Source: an uncultured Bacteroidota bacterium (GTDB lineage Bacteria; Bacteroidota; Bacteroidia; Chitinophagales; Chitinophagaceae). From it: a DNA stretch of 9,461 bases. The stretch lies in assembly GCA_903913355.1 (NCBI GenBank), contig CAIWKU010000581.1, positions 1 through 9,461 of the forward strand, given 5' to 3'. The notes under the pieces were generated by a model. That model had not been told where the DNA came from and did no database searches. It saw only the letters and a list, made by a program, of their open reading frames with translations. The position numbers and the translations under genes were made by a program. Shown here one piece after another: positions 1 through 5,254 of the stretch. How positions within the stretch are numbered: the first letter of the stretch is position 1; the number at the start of each line of letters is the position of its first letter.

Positions 1-2
1 GC

Positions 3-91
3 TATTGGCTATTGGCCTTTTATTAAAGATACTCCATATTTCACTTCGTTTAAACCCAATCCAGCCAACTGCCAAAGGCTAATAGCTAATA
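3..91. repeat. Inverted repeat built from GCTATTG-type heptamers, downstream of carA
   Basis: The left arm (3-20, TATTGGCTATTGGCCTTT) and the right arm (74-91) are reverse complements at 16 of 18 positions, separated by 53 bases. Both differences would be G-U pairs in a plus-strand RNA but C-A mismatches in a minus-strand RNA. Each arm is itself a near-tandem of a 7-base unit (GCTATTG twice on the left, GCTAAT-type on the right). A second small palindrome, TGATAAGTTATCA (100-112), sits next to the carA stop codon. No T-tract follows, so this is not a standard terminator. It may be a member of a dispersed intergenic repeat family, but one copy pair cannot prove that. Confidence 0.55.
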
Positions 92-118
92 TGGCAGGCT
101 GATAAGTTATCAACTCCC

Positions 119-1216
119 TTAGCCTCTCATCATCGCTACAAAATCATCAAACAAGTATCGACTATCATGTGGCCCGGGTGTACTTTCCGGATGGTATTGT
201 ACACTGAATGCGGGCCTGTCTTTTAATCGAATACCTTCTATAGAATCATCATTCAGGTTCAGATGGGTTACTTCCACATTCGGGTGTTTGCGTACGGCTT
301 CGGGATCCACACCAAATCCATGATTTTGGGTAGTGATCTCACATAAACCGGTAATAATATTTTTCACCGGGTGGTTCAATCCTCTGTGGCCATGGTGCAT
401 TTTAAATGTGGGGATATCATTGGCCAAGGCCAGTAACTGGTGACCCAGACAGATACCAAAAACCGGTTTATTCTCATTCAGAATATCTTTAAGAGTGGCT
501 ACTGCATAAGGCATAGCAGCCGGGTCGCCAGGGCCATTTGAAATAAAATATCCGTTGGGATTAAATTCCTTCAGACGACTGAGGGGTGTTTTTGCCGGAT
601 GAACCCGTATATGTGCTCCGCGTGAAACAAGGCACTGAAGAATATGTTGTTTTACACCAAAATCAAGCACAGATACTTTTAGTGATGCATTAGCATCTCC
701 CATTTCATATTCTTTTTCGGTGCTGACTGTACTTGCCAATTCAAGACCGTCCATATCAGGCACTTTATCCAATTCCGCTTTTAATTGAACAACGTCCAAT
801 ATTTCGGAAGAAATAATGCAATTCATCGCTCCTTTTGTGCGAATATGGGCCACCAATGCCCTTGTATCCACTCCTTCAATGGCTACAATATGATTGGCTT
901 TTAAATAGGTATTTAAATCTCCTTCCGCCTGTAAACGACTAAATTGCTCTTCCAGGTTTCTGGCTATTAAACCCCTGATTTTTACGCTACTGCTTTCTAC
1001 ATCCGATTGTTTTACGCCGTAATTACCCACATGAACATTATTCATAATCAGGATCTGACCGGTATAGCTTGGGTCGGTAAATACTTCCTGATATCCGGTC
1101 ATACCGGTATTAAAACAAATTTCACCGGTAGCAGTTCCGGTCTTTCCAAATGAATGGCCATGAAATACATGTCCATCTGCTAATAATAAAATGGCTGGCT
1201 GATGGGTTTGGGGCAT
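119..1216 (-). CDS. carA: Carbamoyl-phosphate synthase small (glutaminase) subunit
   Basis: CarA hydrolyses glutamine and channels ammonia to the CarB synthetase subunit, giving carbamoyl phosphate for pyrimidine and arginine synthesis in the cytoplasm. The 365-residue product has the N-terminal CPSase small-chain domain (about 8-138, with the block GEICFNTGMTGYQEVFTDPS at 31-50) and a class I glutamine amidotransferase domain (about 181-363). The nucleophile is Cys256 in GICLGHQ; His342 and Glu344 in YHPES complete the triad, and NGPG (227-230) forms the oxyanion region. Length is usual for the family and nothing essential is missing. The gene starts 79 bases beyond the T-tract of the rplQ terminator, so it is probably a separate transcription unit. 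carB is not in the window. I recall carA following rplQ in other Bacteroidetes, so the placement is probably lineage-typical. The ATG has no Shine-Dalgarno sequence, which is normal for this phylum. Confidence 0.97.
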   Translation of the reverse strand: MPQTHQPAILLLADGHVFHGHSFGKTGTATGEICFNTGMTGYQEVFTDPSYTGQILIMNNVHVGNYGVKQSDVESSSVKIRGLIARNLEEQFSRLQAEGDLNTYLKANHIVAIEGVDTRALVAHIRTKGAMNCIISSEILDVVQLKAELDKVPDMDGLELASTVSTEKEYEMGDANASLKVSVLDFGVKQHILQCLVSRGAHIRVHPAKTPLSRLKEFNPNGYFISNGPGDPAAMPYAVATLKDILNENKPVFGICLGHQLLALANDIPTFKMHHGHRGLNHPVKNIITGLCEITTQNHGFGVDPEAVRKHPNVEVTHLNLNDDSIEGIRLKDRPAFSVQYHPESTPGPHDSRYLFDDFVAMMRG

Positions 1217-1236
1217 GGGTTTATCTATTTCGATTG

Positions 1237-1244
1237 CAAAAAAA
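1237..1244 (-). promoter_or_regulatory. Weak candidate -7 promoter element for carA
   Basis: Read on the minus strand this is TTTTTTTG, one mismatch from the Bacteroidetes TAnnTTTG -7 element, ending 20 bases before the carA ATG. I see no TTG at the expected -33 distance. The argument for a promoter here is mainly positional: a strong terminator lies just upstream (1295-1326) and carA needs its own start. A run of T can match by chance, so this is tentative. Confidence 0.25.
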
Positions 1245-1294
1245 GATCAATCTGGTTAAACTACATCATTAATTTTCGCACATTGTCAACCTAT

Positions 1295-1326
1295 AAAAAA
1301 AGGCAAAACCAATACGGTTTTGCCTT
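1295..1326 (-). terminator. Intrinsic terminator ending the infA-rplQ operon
   Basis: On the minus strand an 11-bp perfect stem (AAGGCAAAACC pairing with GGTTTTGCCTT, positions 1300-1310 and 1316-1326) has a 5-base loop and is followed by seven T residues. It lies 23 bases past the rplQ stop codon and before carA, so it separates the ribosomal operon from carA. The plus strand lacks a comparable T-tract after the stem, so it is directional. Confidence 0.9.
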
Positions 1327-1349
1327 AGTATCAGGAAATGGCATCATAT

Positions 1350-1889
1350 TTATTCTGCCGCTTTTTGTTCTGTTTCTGTAGCATCAACCGCTGCTTCAGC
1401 AACGGGTGCTTCGGCTACTGCTGCAGTTCCTGCTTCAGCTGCTTTTTTGGGAGCGCGGCCACGACGGGTTTTCTTAGCAGGTTCTGCTGCTTTATCCACT
1501 CCTTTACCATAGATTTCATTGAAATCAACCAGTTCAATCATTGCTTTTTCAGCATTATCACCAGGGCGAATCCCTAATTTCAAAATACGGGTATATCCTC
1601 CGGGGCGAGAAGCGATTTTTGGTCCAACTACTGTAAATAATTCTTTTACGGCAGCTTTATCCTGTAAATGACTAAACACGATTCTATGCTGGTGCATAAT
1701 CTCTTCTTTGTCTTCGCTTTTCTTGGTTTTGGTAATCAGCGGTTCTACATAAGTTCTCAAAGCTTTGGCTTTGGCTAAAGTAGTAACGATACGTTTGTGG
1801 GTAATCAGCTGACTAGCCAGATTGCTCAGTAACGCGCTTCTGTGGGCTTTTTTACGACCCAGGTGGTTTACTTTGTTTCCGTGGTTCAT
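1350..1889 (-). CDS. rplQ: 50S ribosomal protein L17 with long C-terminal tail
   Basis: L17 is a large-subunit protein. The conserved core (about 1-126) is clear: MNHGNKVNHLGRKKAHRSAL at the start, the TTLAKAKALR segment (36-45), and the end motif with GGYTRILKLGIRPGDNAEKA (97-116) followed by MIELVDF. The protein is 179 residues, against about 127 in E. coli. The extra 50 or so residues are low-complexity and split by charge: a basic stretch (about 133-150, with KKTRRGRAPKK) and then an Ala/Glu-rich acidic stretch (151-179). Extended L17 tails are common in Bacteroidetes as far as I recall. It is the last gene of the operon, 61 bases after rpoA and just before a strong terminator. The start at 1889 is the only one compatible with the conserved N-terminus; no Shine-Dalgarno sequence precedes it. 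Confidence 0.96.
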   Translation of the reverse strand: MNHGNKVNHLGRKKAHRSALLSNLASQLITHKRIVTTLAKAKALRTYVEPLITKTKKSEDKEEIMHQHRIVFSHLQDKAAVKELFTVVGPKIASRPGGYTRILKLGIRPGDNAEKAMIELVDFNEIYGKGVDKAAEPAKKTRRGRAPKKAAEAGTAAVAEAPVAEAAVDATETEQKAAE

Positions 1890-1905
1890 GACTTTTGTTT
1901 TTATA

Positions 1906-1946
1906 CTTCACACCGTGTCAGGATTTGTGAAGCTACCCGTTAGGGT
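1906..1946 (-). promoter_or_regulatory. Potential hairpins in the rpoA-rplQ spacer
   Basis: The 61-base spacer holds two inverted repeats in series: ACCC/GGGT around a 4-base loop (1935-1938 with 1943-1946), and a perfect 7-bp CTTCACA/TGTGAAG stem (1906-1912 with 1926-1932) around a 13-base loop. The second ends 16 bases before the rplQ ATG. No T-tract follows, so this is not a terminator; it could be a processing or translational control structure. Only complementarity supports it. Confidence 0.4.
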
Positions 1947-1950
1947 GTTA

Positions 1951-2952
1951 TTAATTATCCAGGTTATCTAAACCCAGCTTATTCAAATCCATTCCGAAGC
2001 TCAGTCCTCTTTCTGTTAAAACCTGTTCAATTTCAGAGAGTGATTTCTGACCGAAGTTTCTGAACTTCATCAGGTCTTCCTGCTCATATTGTACCAATTC
2101 GCTCAAACTATTAATTTTAGCTGCTTTCAGACAGTTGAAAGCACGTACAGAAAGGTCAAGATCTTCAAGTGGTGTTTTCAATACTTTACGTAATTGTAAT
2201 ACATGCTCATCAACTACATCTTCTTTCTTATCTTCTTTGTTATCGAAAGTGATGTTTTCATCAGTAATGATCATCAGGTGCTGGATCAGGATACGTGATG
2301 CCTGTTTTACTGCATCTTCCGGATGGATGGTTCCATCAGTAGCTACATCCAGGATCAGTTTTTCATAATCTGTTCTCTGTTCAACACGGTAGTTCTCAAT
2401 TGCGTATTTAACGTTCTTGATAGGCGTGTGAATAGAATCGATTGCGATATATCCAAATACAGAATCTTTGATCTTATTTTCTTCAGCAGGAATATAACCA
2501 CGGCCTTTGGCGATGGTTAATTCGATATCCATTTTAGAAGTAGTATCCATGGTGCAGATAGCCAATTCAGGATTCATTACCTGAAAATTCTGAGATAGTT
2601 CACCGATCATACCAGCGTTGAATTCGGTACGACCTTTAATGGACAAAGTGATTTTTTCGTTGGCAACATCATGCTCAACATGTTTCTTGAAACGAACCTG
2701 TTTCAGGTTCAGGATAATTTCAGTAACATCTTCAGTTACGCCTTTGATAGTTGCAAACTCATGGTCTACACCTTCAATTTTGATACCTACTATAGCATAT
2801 CCCTCTAAGGAACTTAATAATACTCTGCGCAATGCATTACCGATCGTAAGACCAAAACCTGGTTCTAACGGACGGAACTCGAATTGTCCTTCGAAGTCAT
2901 TTGCTTTTTGTAAAACGATTTTGTCGGGCTTTTGGAAGCTTAATATGGCCAT
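1951..2952 (-). CDS. rpoA: DNA-directed RNA polymerase alpha subunit
   Basis: Alpha dimerises to nucleate RNA polymerase assembly and its C-terminal domain contacts UP-element DNA and activators. The 333-residue product (E. coli 329) has the N-terminal assembly domain (about 1-235, including PGFGLTIGNALRRVLLSSLEG at 31-51), a charged linker (about 236-250, KEDKKEDVVDEH) and the C-terminal domain (about 255-321). Residues equivalent to the E. coli DNA-binding determinant are kept: Arg270, Asn273 and Cys274 in VRAFNCLKA, and Gly301, Lys303 and Ser304 in GQKSL, so UP-element recognition should work. An in-frame ATG 45 bases upstream (2997) would add 15 non-conserved residues; MAILSFQKPDK at 2952 matches the family start and is preferred. 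The gene is 122 bases after rpsD and 61 before rplQ. Confidence 0.97.
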   Translation of the reverse strand: MAILSFQKPDKIVLQKANDFEGQFEFRPLEPGFGLTIGNALRRVLLSSLEGYAIVGIKIEGVDHEFATIKGVTEDVTEIILNLKQVRFKKHVEHDVANEKITLSIKGRTEFNAGMIGELSQNFQVMNPELAICTMDTTSKMDIELTIAKGRGYIPAEENKIKDSVFGYIAIDSIHTPIKNVKYAIENYRVEQRTDYEKLILDVATDGTIHPEDAVKQASRILIQHLMIITDENITFDNKEDKKEDVVDEHVLQLRKVLKTPLEDLDLSVRAFNCLKAAKINSLSELVQYEQEDLMKFRNFGQKSLSEIEQVLTERGLSFGMDLNKLGLDNLDN

Positions 2953-2957
2953 ATTAA
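2940..2957 (-). repeat. 18-bp perfect palindrome centred on the rpoA start codon
   Basis: TTAATATGGCCATATTAA is identical on both strands, and the rpoA ATG (2952-2950) lies at its centre. As RNA it could form a 7-bp A-U stem with GGCC as the loop, holding part of the start codon in the stem; that stem would be weak. As DNA it could be a dimer-protein site. It may equally be a by-product of the codons for Met-Ala-Ile-Leu following an AT-rich leader. Confidence 0.5.
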
Positions 2958-3030
2958 AACTTTTTTTACGGTTTATCTCCGGCCCACATGAGGCCAAAGG
3001 AAAATATTTGTTTCGTAAAGAACTGAATCA

Positions 3031-3057
3031 GGATCAACAATGGAATTGTGTGATACC
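3031..3057 (-). promoter_or_regulatory. Imperfect hairpin in the rpsD-rpoA spacer
   Basis: The plus-strand arm GGATCAACAAT (3031-3041) pairs with 3045-3057 through ATTGT, TGAT and CC blocks, giving 11 base pairs with two single-base bulges and a 3-base apex. It starts 18 bases past the rpsD stop codon, and rpoA begins about 78 bases further on. There is no T-tract, so it does not look like a terminator. A role in mRNA processing or stability is possible but unsupported beyond the pairing. Confidence 0.35.
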
Positions 3058-3074
3058 CAACTCGATTTTTACGA

Positions 3075-3680
3075 TTATTTAGAGTACAATTCGACGATCA
3101 GTTGTTCCTTGATATTCTCAGGAACATTTTCACGCTCAGGATGTGTAATGAAAGTACCTTTCTTCTCAGTTTCGTTCCAATCTAACCAGCTGAATTTAGG
3201 GTTTTTACCACGGCTCTTACTGGTTACAGAAGAATTATCTGCGCTTCTGGGTTTGTATGCAATTACATCACCTGGTTTGCATTGGTAAGAAGGAACATTC
3301 ATTACTTCACCATTCACCGTAATATGTTTGTGATTTACCAATTGTCTTGCTTCGGGGCGACTGGCTGTTAAACCTAAACGGTAAACAGTATTATCCAAAC
3401 GGGCTTCCAGCAATTTAATCAGGTTTTCACCGGTAACTCCTTTTAAACGTTGTGCTTCTTCAAAAGTTTTACGAAACTGGCGCTCTAATACACCATATGT
3501 GTATTTTGCTTTTTGCTTTTCGCGTAATTGCAAAGCGTATTCACCAAGGGTTTTACGTTTACGTGCTGCACCATGTTGACCGGGAGGGTTGCTGTTTTTG
3601 CCTAACCATTTGCCATTACCTAAAATGGGCTCTCCGAAGATTCTGGAAATTTTGGTCTTGGGACCTGTGTAACGTGCCAT
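3075..3680 (-). CDS. rpsD: 30S ribosomal protein S4
   Basis: S4 is a primary 16S rRNA-binding protein that starts small-subunit assembly, and in E. coli it represses its own operon by binding the mRNA. The 201-residue product is of normal length. The N-terminal domain (about 3-90) carries GPKTKISRIFG and PPGQHG (32-37). The S4 RNA-binding fold spans about 92-150 and includes RLDNTVYRLGLTASRPEARQ (94-113), VNHKHITVNGEVMNVPS and GDVI. The N-terminal region has no cysteine, so this is the zinc-free form; the only cysteine is Cys134. The gene is 103 bases after rpsK and 122 before rpoA. No Shine-Dalgarno sequence precedes the ATG. Whether it autoregulates this operon is not visible, but the structured spacers are candidate targets. 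Confidence 0.97.
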   Translation of the reverse strand: MARYTGPKTKISRIFGEPILGNGKWLGKNSNPPGQHGAARKRKTLGEYALQLREKQKAKYTYGVLERQFRKTFEEAQRLKGVTGENLIKLLEARLDNTVYRLGLTASRPEARQLVNHKHITVNGEVMNVPSYQCKPGDVIAYKPRSADNSSVTSKSRGKNPKFSWLDWNETEKKGTFITHPERENVPENIKEQLIVELYSK

Positions 3681-3693
3681 AATGTATGTTTTT

Positions 3694-3744
3694 GATTTTT
3701 TAGTGACGATATACCATCAAAAAATCTAAAATCGATGATATATC
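3694..3744 (-). promoter_or_regulatory. Alternative stem-loops in the rpsK-rpsD spacer
   Basis: Two pairings compete here. One joins 3708-3718 with 3734-3744 (GATATACCATC against GATGATATATC; 10 of 11 pairs, 15-base loop). The other is a perfect 8-bp GATTTTTT/AAAAAATC pairing of 3694-3701 with 3719-3726, whose right arm lies in the loop of the first while its span encloses the left arm of the first. They cannot form as simple nested hairpins together, though a pseudoknot is conceivable. The element sits 14-64 bases before the rpsD ATG. The region is AT-rich, so chance pairing is a real alternative. Confidence 0.35.
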
Positions 3745-3783
3745 CGGTTATGAAATAATCCGCAATACTGATTGCAGATTTAA

Positions 3784-4194
3784 TTAAACTCTACGTTGTT
3801 TTGGCGGACGACAGCCATTATGTGGTAAAGGGGTTACATCTTTGATAGAAGTAACTTCAATACCTGATTGTGCAATAGAACGGATAGAACTTTCACGTCC
3901 TGAACCAGGTCCTTTCACAAATACATCTACTCTTTTCAAACCAGCATCCAATGCAACTTTTGCAGCATCTGCAGCAGCCATCTGGGCAGCATAAGGTGTA
4001 TTCTTTTTTGAACCTTTGAATCCCATTTTACCAGCACTGCTCCAACTAATCACCTGTCCGGCTTTATTGGTAAAACTGATAATAATGTTGTTGAAAGTTG
4101 CTGAGATACGTACTTCACCGGAAGCATCTACTTTTACAACTCTTTTTTTGGCAGTAGCTTTTGCGCTATTCTGTGCCTTTTGTGGTTTAGCCAT
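3784..4194 (-). CDS. rpsK: 30S ribosomal protein S11
   Basis: S11 sits on the platform of the small subunit near the mRNA exit region. The 136-residue product carries the family core from about 18 onward: ATFNNIIISFTN (32-43), SSAGKMGFKGSKKNTPYAAQ (52-71), VKGPGSGRES (93-102) and the C-terminal DVTPLPHNGCRPPKQRRV (119-136). The Asn126-Gly127 step corresponds to the site that is isomerised to isoaspartate in E. coli S11. The N-terminal 17 residues are a Lys/Ala-rich extension. The gene is 158 bases from rpsM, the longest spacer inside this operon, and that spacer holds the possible attenuator described separately. The ATG at 4194 follows an A-rich leader without a Shine-Dalgarno sequence. Confidence 0.97.
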   Translation of the reverse strand: MAKPQKAQNSAKATAKKRVVKVDASGEVRISATFNNIIISFTNKAGQVISWSSAGKMGFKGSKKNTPYAAQMAAADAAKVALDAGLKRVDVFVKGPGSGRESSIRSIAQSGIEVTSIKDVTPLPHNGCRPPKQRRV

Positions 4195-4222
4195 GTTTGT
4201 TTTTTGAGGTAGTCTTTATATT

Positions 4223-4248
4223 AAAAAATCCCGGTTGAACGGGAACCG
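4223..4248 (-). terminator. Attenuator-like hairpin pair just upstream of rpsK
   Basis: On the minus strand a GC-rich 5-bp stem TCCCG/CGGGA (4240-4244 with 4229-4233; 6-base loop) is followed at once by six T residues (4223-4228), the layout of a weak intrinsic terminator 29 bases before the rpsK ATG. A second stem, CGGTT/AACCG (4244-4248 with 4232-4236; 7-base loop), overlaps both arms and excludes the first. That is the arrangement expected of a terminator/antiterminator switch inside the operon. The stems are short, so the call is tentative. Confidence 0.4.
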
Positions 4249-4279
4249 CCTATTTCTCCTTCCAGCCTTGCAGGATATC

Positions 4280-4310
4280 CAAAATAAGTGGGTTTATATG
4301 TGTTTTGCAA
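4280..4310 (-). promoter_or_regulatory. Candidate internal promoter for rpsK-rplQ
   Basis: On the minus strand TTG (4308-4310) is separated by 20 bases from TTATTTTG (4280-4287), one mismatch from the Bacteroidetes -7 element TAnnTTTG, with a spacing close to the phylum's -33/-7 norm. It would start transcription near 4273 and give a leader of roughly 80 bases containing the attenuator-like hairpins. The -7 box abuts the palindrome GGATATCC (4273-4280). Confidence 0.35.
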
Positions 4311-4345
4311 TCAGGTGAGAATAAAACCCAACCCGATTGCAAAAC
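4302..4345 (-). repeat. Perfect 11-bp inverted repeat just after rpsM
   Basis: GTTTTGCAATC (4302-4312) and GATTGCAAAAC (4335-4345) are exact reverse complements around a 22-base loop, beginning 7 bases beyond the rpsM stop codon. In RNA it would be a solid 11-bp stem. There is no T-tract after it, so it is more likely a stability or processing hairpin than a terminator. Its left arm includes the TTG proposed as a -33 box. Confidence 0.6.
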
Positions 4346-4352
4346 CAATTAT

Positions 4353-4733
4353 TTATTTTTTAGCGGCTTTCTTTTTACCGGCAACTGTCTTCCTCTTTCC
4401 TTTACGAGTGCGGCTATTGGTTTTGGTACGCTGACCACGAACCGGTAAACCTTTACGGTGACGAAGGCCACGGTAACAGGCAATATCCAATAAACGTTTG
4501 ATACTCATAGACACTTCACTACGTAAAGCACCTTCCACCTTAAATTCAGTGTTGATGATATTACGGATAGCACCTTGTTCCTCATCATTCCACTGGTTTA
4601 CTTTTTTATCAAAGTCAATACCAGCTTTAGTAAGAATATACTGAGCAGTTGAACGACCAATACCAAATATATAGGTAAGGCCAATTTCTCCTCTTTTATT
4701 CTTTGGTAAGTCAATACCGGCAATACGAGCCAT
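4353..4733 (-). CDS. rpsM: 30S ribosomal protein S13
   Basis: S13 lies in the head of the small subunit and contacts P-site tRNA and the large subunit through its basic tail. The 126-residue protein starts with MARIAGIDLPKNKR, has the YIFGIGRSTAQYIL helical segment (21-34), and the hallmark RGLRHRKGLPVRGQRTKTNS (88-107) followed by RTRKGKRKT. The last 15 residues are Lys/Ala-rich. Length and order match the family. The gene is 91 bases after rpmJ; the leader contains an AT-rich tandem repeat and a hairpin but no Shine-Dalgarno sequence. The order infA-rpmJ-rpsM-rpsK-rpsD-rpoA-rplQ is the widespread alpha-operon arrangement. Confidence 0.97.
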   Translation of the reverse strand: MARIAGIDLPKNKRGEIGLTYIFGIGRSTAQYILTKAGIDFDKKVNQWNDEEQGAIRNIINTEFKVEGALRSEVSMSIKRLLDIACYRGLRHRKGLPVRGQRTKTNSRTRKGKRKTVAGKKKAAKK

Positions 4734-4744
4734 ATCTTAGTTTT

Positions 4745-4775
4745 AATTTGAAAATTTGAAAATTTGAAAATTTTG
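4745..4775. repeat. AT-rich tandem repeat in the rpsM leader
   Basis: The 8-base unit AATTTGAA occurs three times exactly in tandem (4745-4752, 4753-4760, 4761-4768) and runs into a partial fourth copy. It ends 12 bases before the rpsM ATG on the minus strand, where it reads as repeated TTCAAATT. It keeps the translation start in an unstructured AT-rich context. Copy number could vary by slippage. Confidence 0.75.
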
Positions 4776-4807
4776 ATAATGCAGATGTTAATCTATATCC
4801 ATTATCA
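4774..4807 (-). promoter_or_regulatory. Potential stem-loop in the rpmJ-rpsM spacer
   Basis: TGATAATG (4774-4781) and CATTATCA (4800-4807) are perfect 8-bp complements around an 18-base loop. The stem is AT-rich and lies between the rpmJ stop codon and the tandem repeat in front of rpsM. No T-tract of terminator type follows on the minus strand. Function unknown. Confidence 0.4.
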
Positions 4808-4824
4808 TTTTCTCAATTTTTGAT

Positions 4825-4941
4825 TTACCCTTGACGTTGTTTAAAACGAGGGTTCTTTTTGTTGATTACAAACAACTTTCCTTTACGCTTCACGATCTTA
4901 CAATCAACACTACGCTTTTTGATAGAAGCTCTGACTTTCAT
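4825..4941 (-). CDS. rpmJ: 50S ribosomal protein L36
   Basis: This small gene encodes 38 residues beginning MKVRASIKKRSVDCKIVKRK and ending NKKNPRFKQRQG, a full-length L36. The zinc-ribbon form of L36 uses Cys11, Cys14, Cys27 and His33; here the positions are Ser11, Cys14, Asn27 and Phe33, so only one ligand remains and the protein should not bind zinc in the usual way. As I recall, this zinc-free form is common in Bacteroidetes. The gene lies 47 bases after infA and 91 before rpsM, its usual place. The ATG is preceded by an AT-rich leader with no Shine-Dalgarno sequence. Confidence 0.95.
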   Translation of the reverse strand: MKVRASIKKRSVDCKIVKRKGKLFVINKKNPRFKQRQG

Positions 4942-4988
4942 AAAAATGTTTTTAATATAGGCTTTGGCATTTTATTGCCCTCAGCTTA

Positions 4989-5207
4989 TTATTTATACCT
5001 GAAAATGATTCTTCCCCTGCTTAAATCATACGGACTCATCTCCACTCCCACTTTGTCGCCAGGTAAGATTCTGATGTAGTGCATCCTCATTTTACCTGAG
5101 ATGGTAGCCAGTATTTCATGACCGTTTTCTAATTTTACCCGGAACATAGCATTGCTCAAGGCTTCCAGAATAACTCCATCTTGTTTGATCAGTGGTTGTT
5201 TCGACAT
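4989..5207 (-). CDS. infA: Translation initiation factor IF-1
   Basis: IF-1 binds the ribosomal A site during initiation and supports IF-2 and IF-3. The 72-residue protein is a single S1-like OB fold: an acidic/hydrophobic start (MSKQPLIKQDGVILEALSN), FRVKLENGHEILATISGKMR (22-41), IRILPGDKVGVEMSPYDLSR (45-64) and GRIIFRYK at the end. Length is exactly that of the family. It is the first gene of the ribosomal operon, with its own promoter ending 16 bases before the ATG, so the mRNA leader is only about 10 bases. secY and map, which often precede infA, are absent here; the gene upstream codes for a large exported protein. Confidence 0.97.
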   Translation of the reverse strand: MSKQPLIKQDGVILEALSNAMFRVKLENGHEILATISGKMRMHYIRILPGDKVGVEMSPYDLSRGRIIFRYK

Positions 5208-5223
5208 ACAATTTTTGGGGCTG

Positions 5224-5231
5224 CAAAGATA
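5224..5231 (-). promoter_or_regulatory. Promoter -7 element for the infA-rplQ operon
   Basis: On the minus strand this reads TATCTTTG, an exact match to the Bacteroidetes housekeeping -7 consensus TAnnTTTG. The -33 region about 20 bases upstream (near 5251-5256, TTTTCA) is only a partial match. The start point should fall near 5217, giving a leader of about 10 bases with no Shine-Dalgarno sequence. Upstream DNA is AT-rich and contains paired direct repeats, as expected for a strong UP-element-type promoter. Confidence 0.75.
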
Positions 5232-5254
5232 CCAAACTGCAACCGAAATATGAA

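Noticed and set aside
1338..1577. Plus-strand open frame that would encode a strikingly Cys-rich small protein
   Set aside because: It is antisense to the Ala/Lys/Glu-rich tail of L17; repeated GCA/GCT codons read backwards give TGC and AGC. It has no start context and crosses the conserved rplQ frame.
2953..2997. Upstream in-frame start for rpoA adding 15 residues
   Set aside because: The added residues do not resemble any alpha N-terminus, while MAILSFQKPDK at 2952 aligns with the family start.
2618..3082. Plus-strand 154-codon frame opposite rpoA
   Set aside because: Entirely a shadow of rpoA and its leader, with no recognisable domain.
4256..4261. AAGGAG on the minus strand as a ribosome binding site for a hidden small gene
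   Set aside because: No ATG, GTG or TTG lies within 5-12 bases downstream and no open frame begins there; kept only as part of the rpsK leader observation.
4809..4820. 12-base word TTTCTCAATTTT shared with 5270-5281, a possible common upstream element of rpsM and infA
   Set aside because: Low-complexity AT-rich word; at 4809 there is no -7 element placed as at infA, so coincidence is likely.
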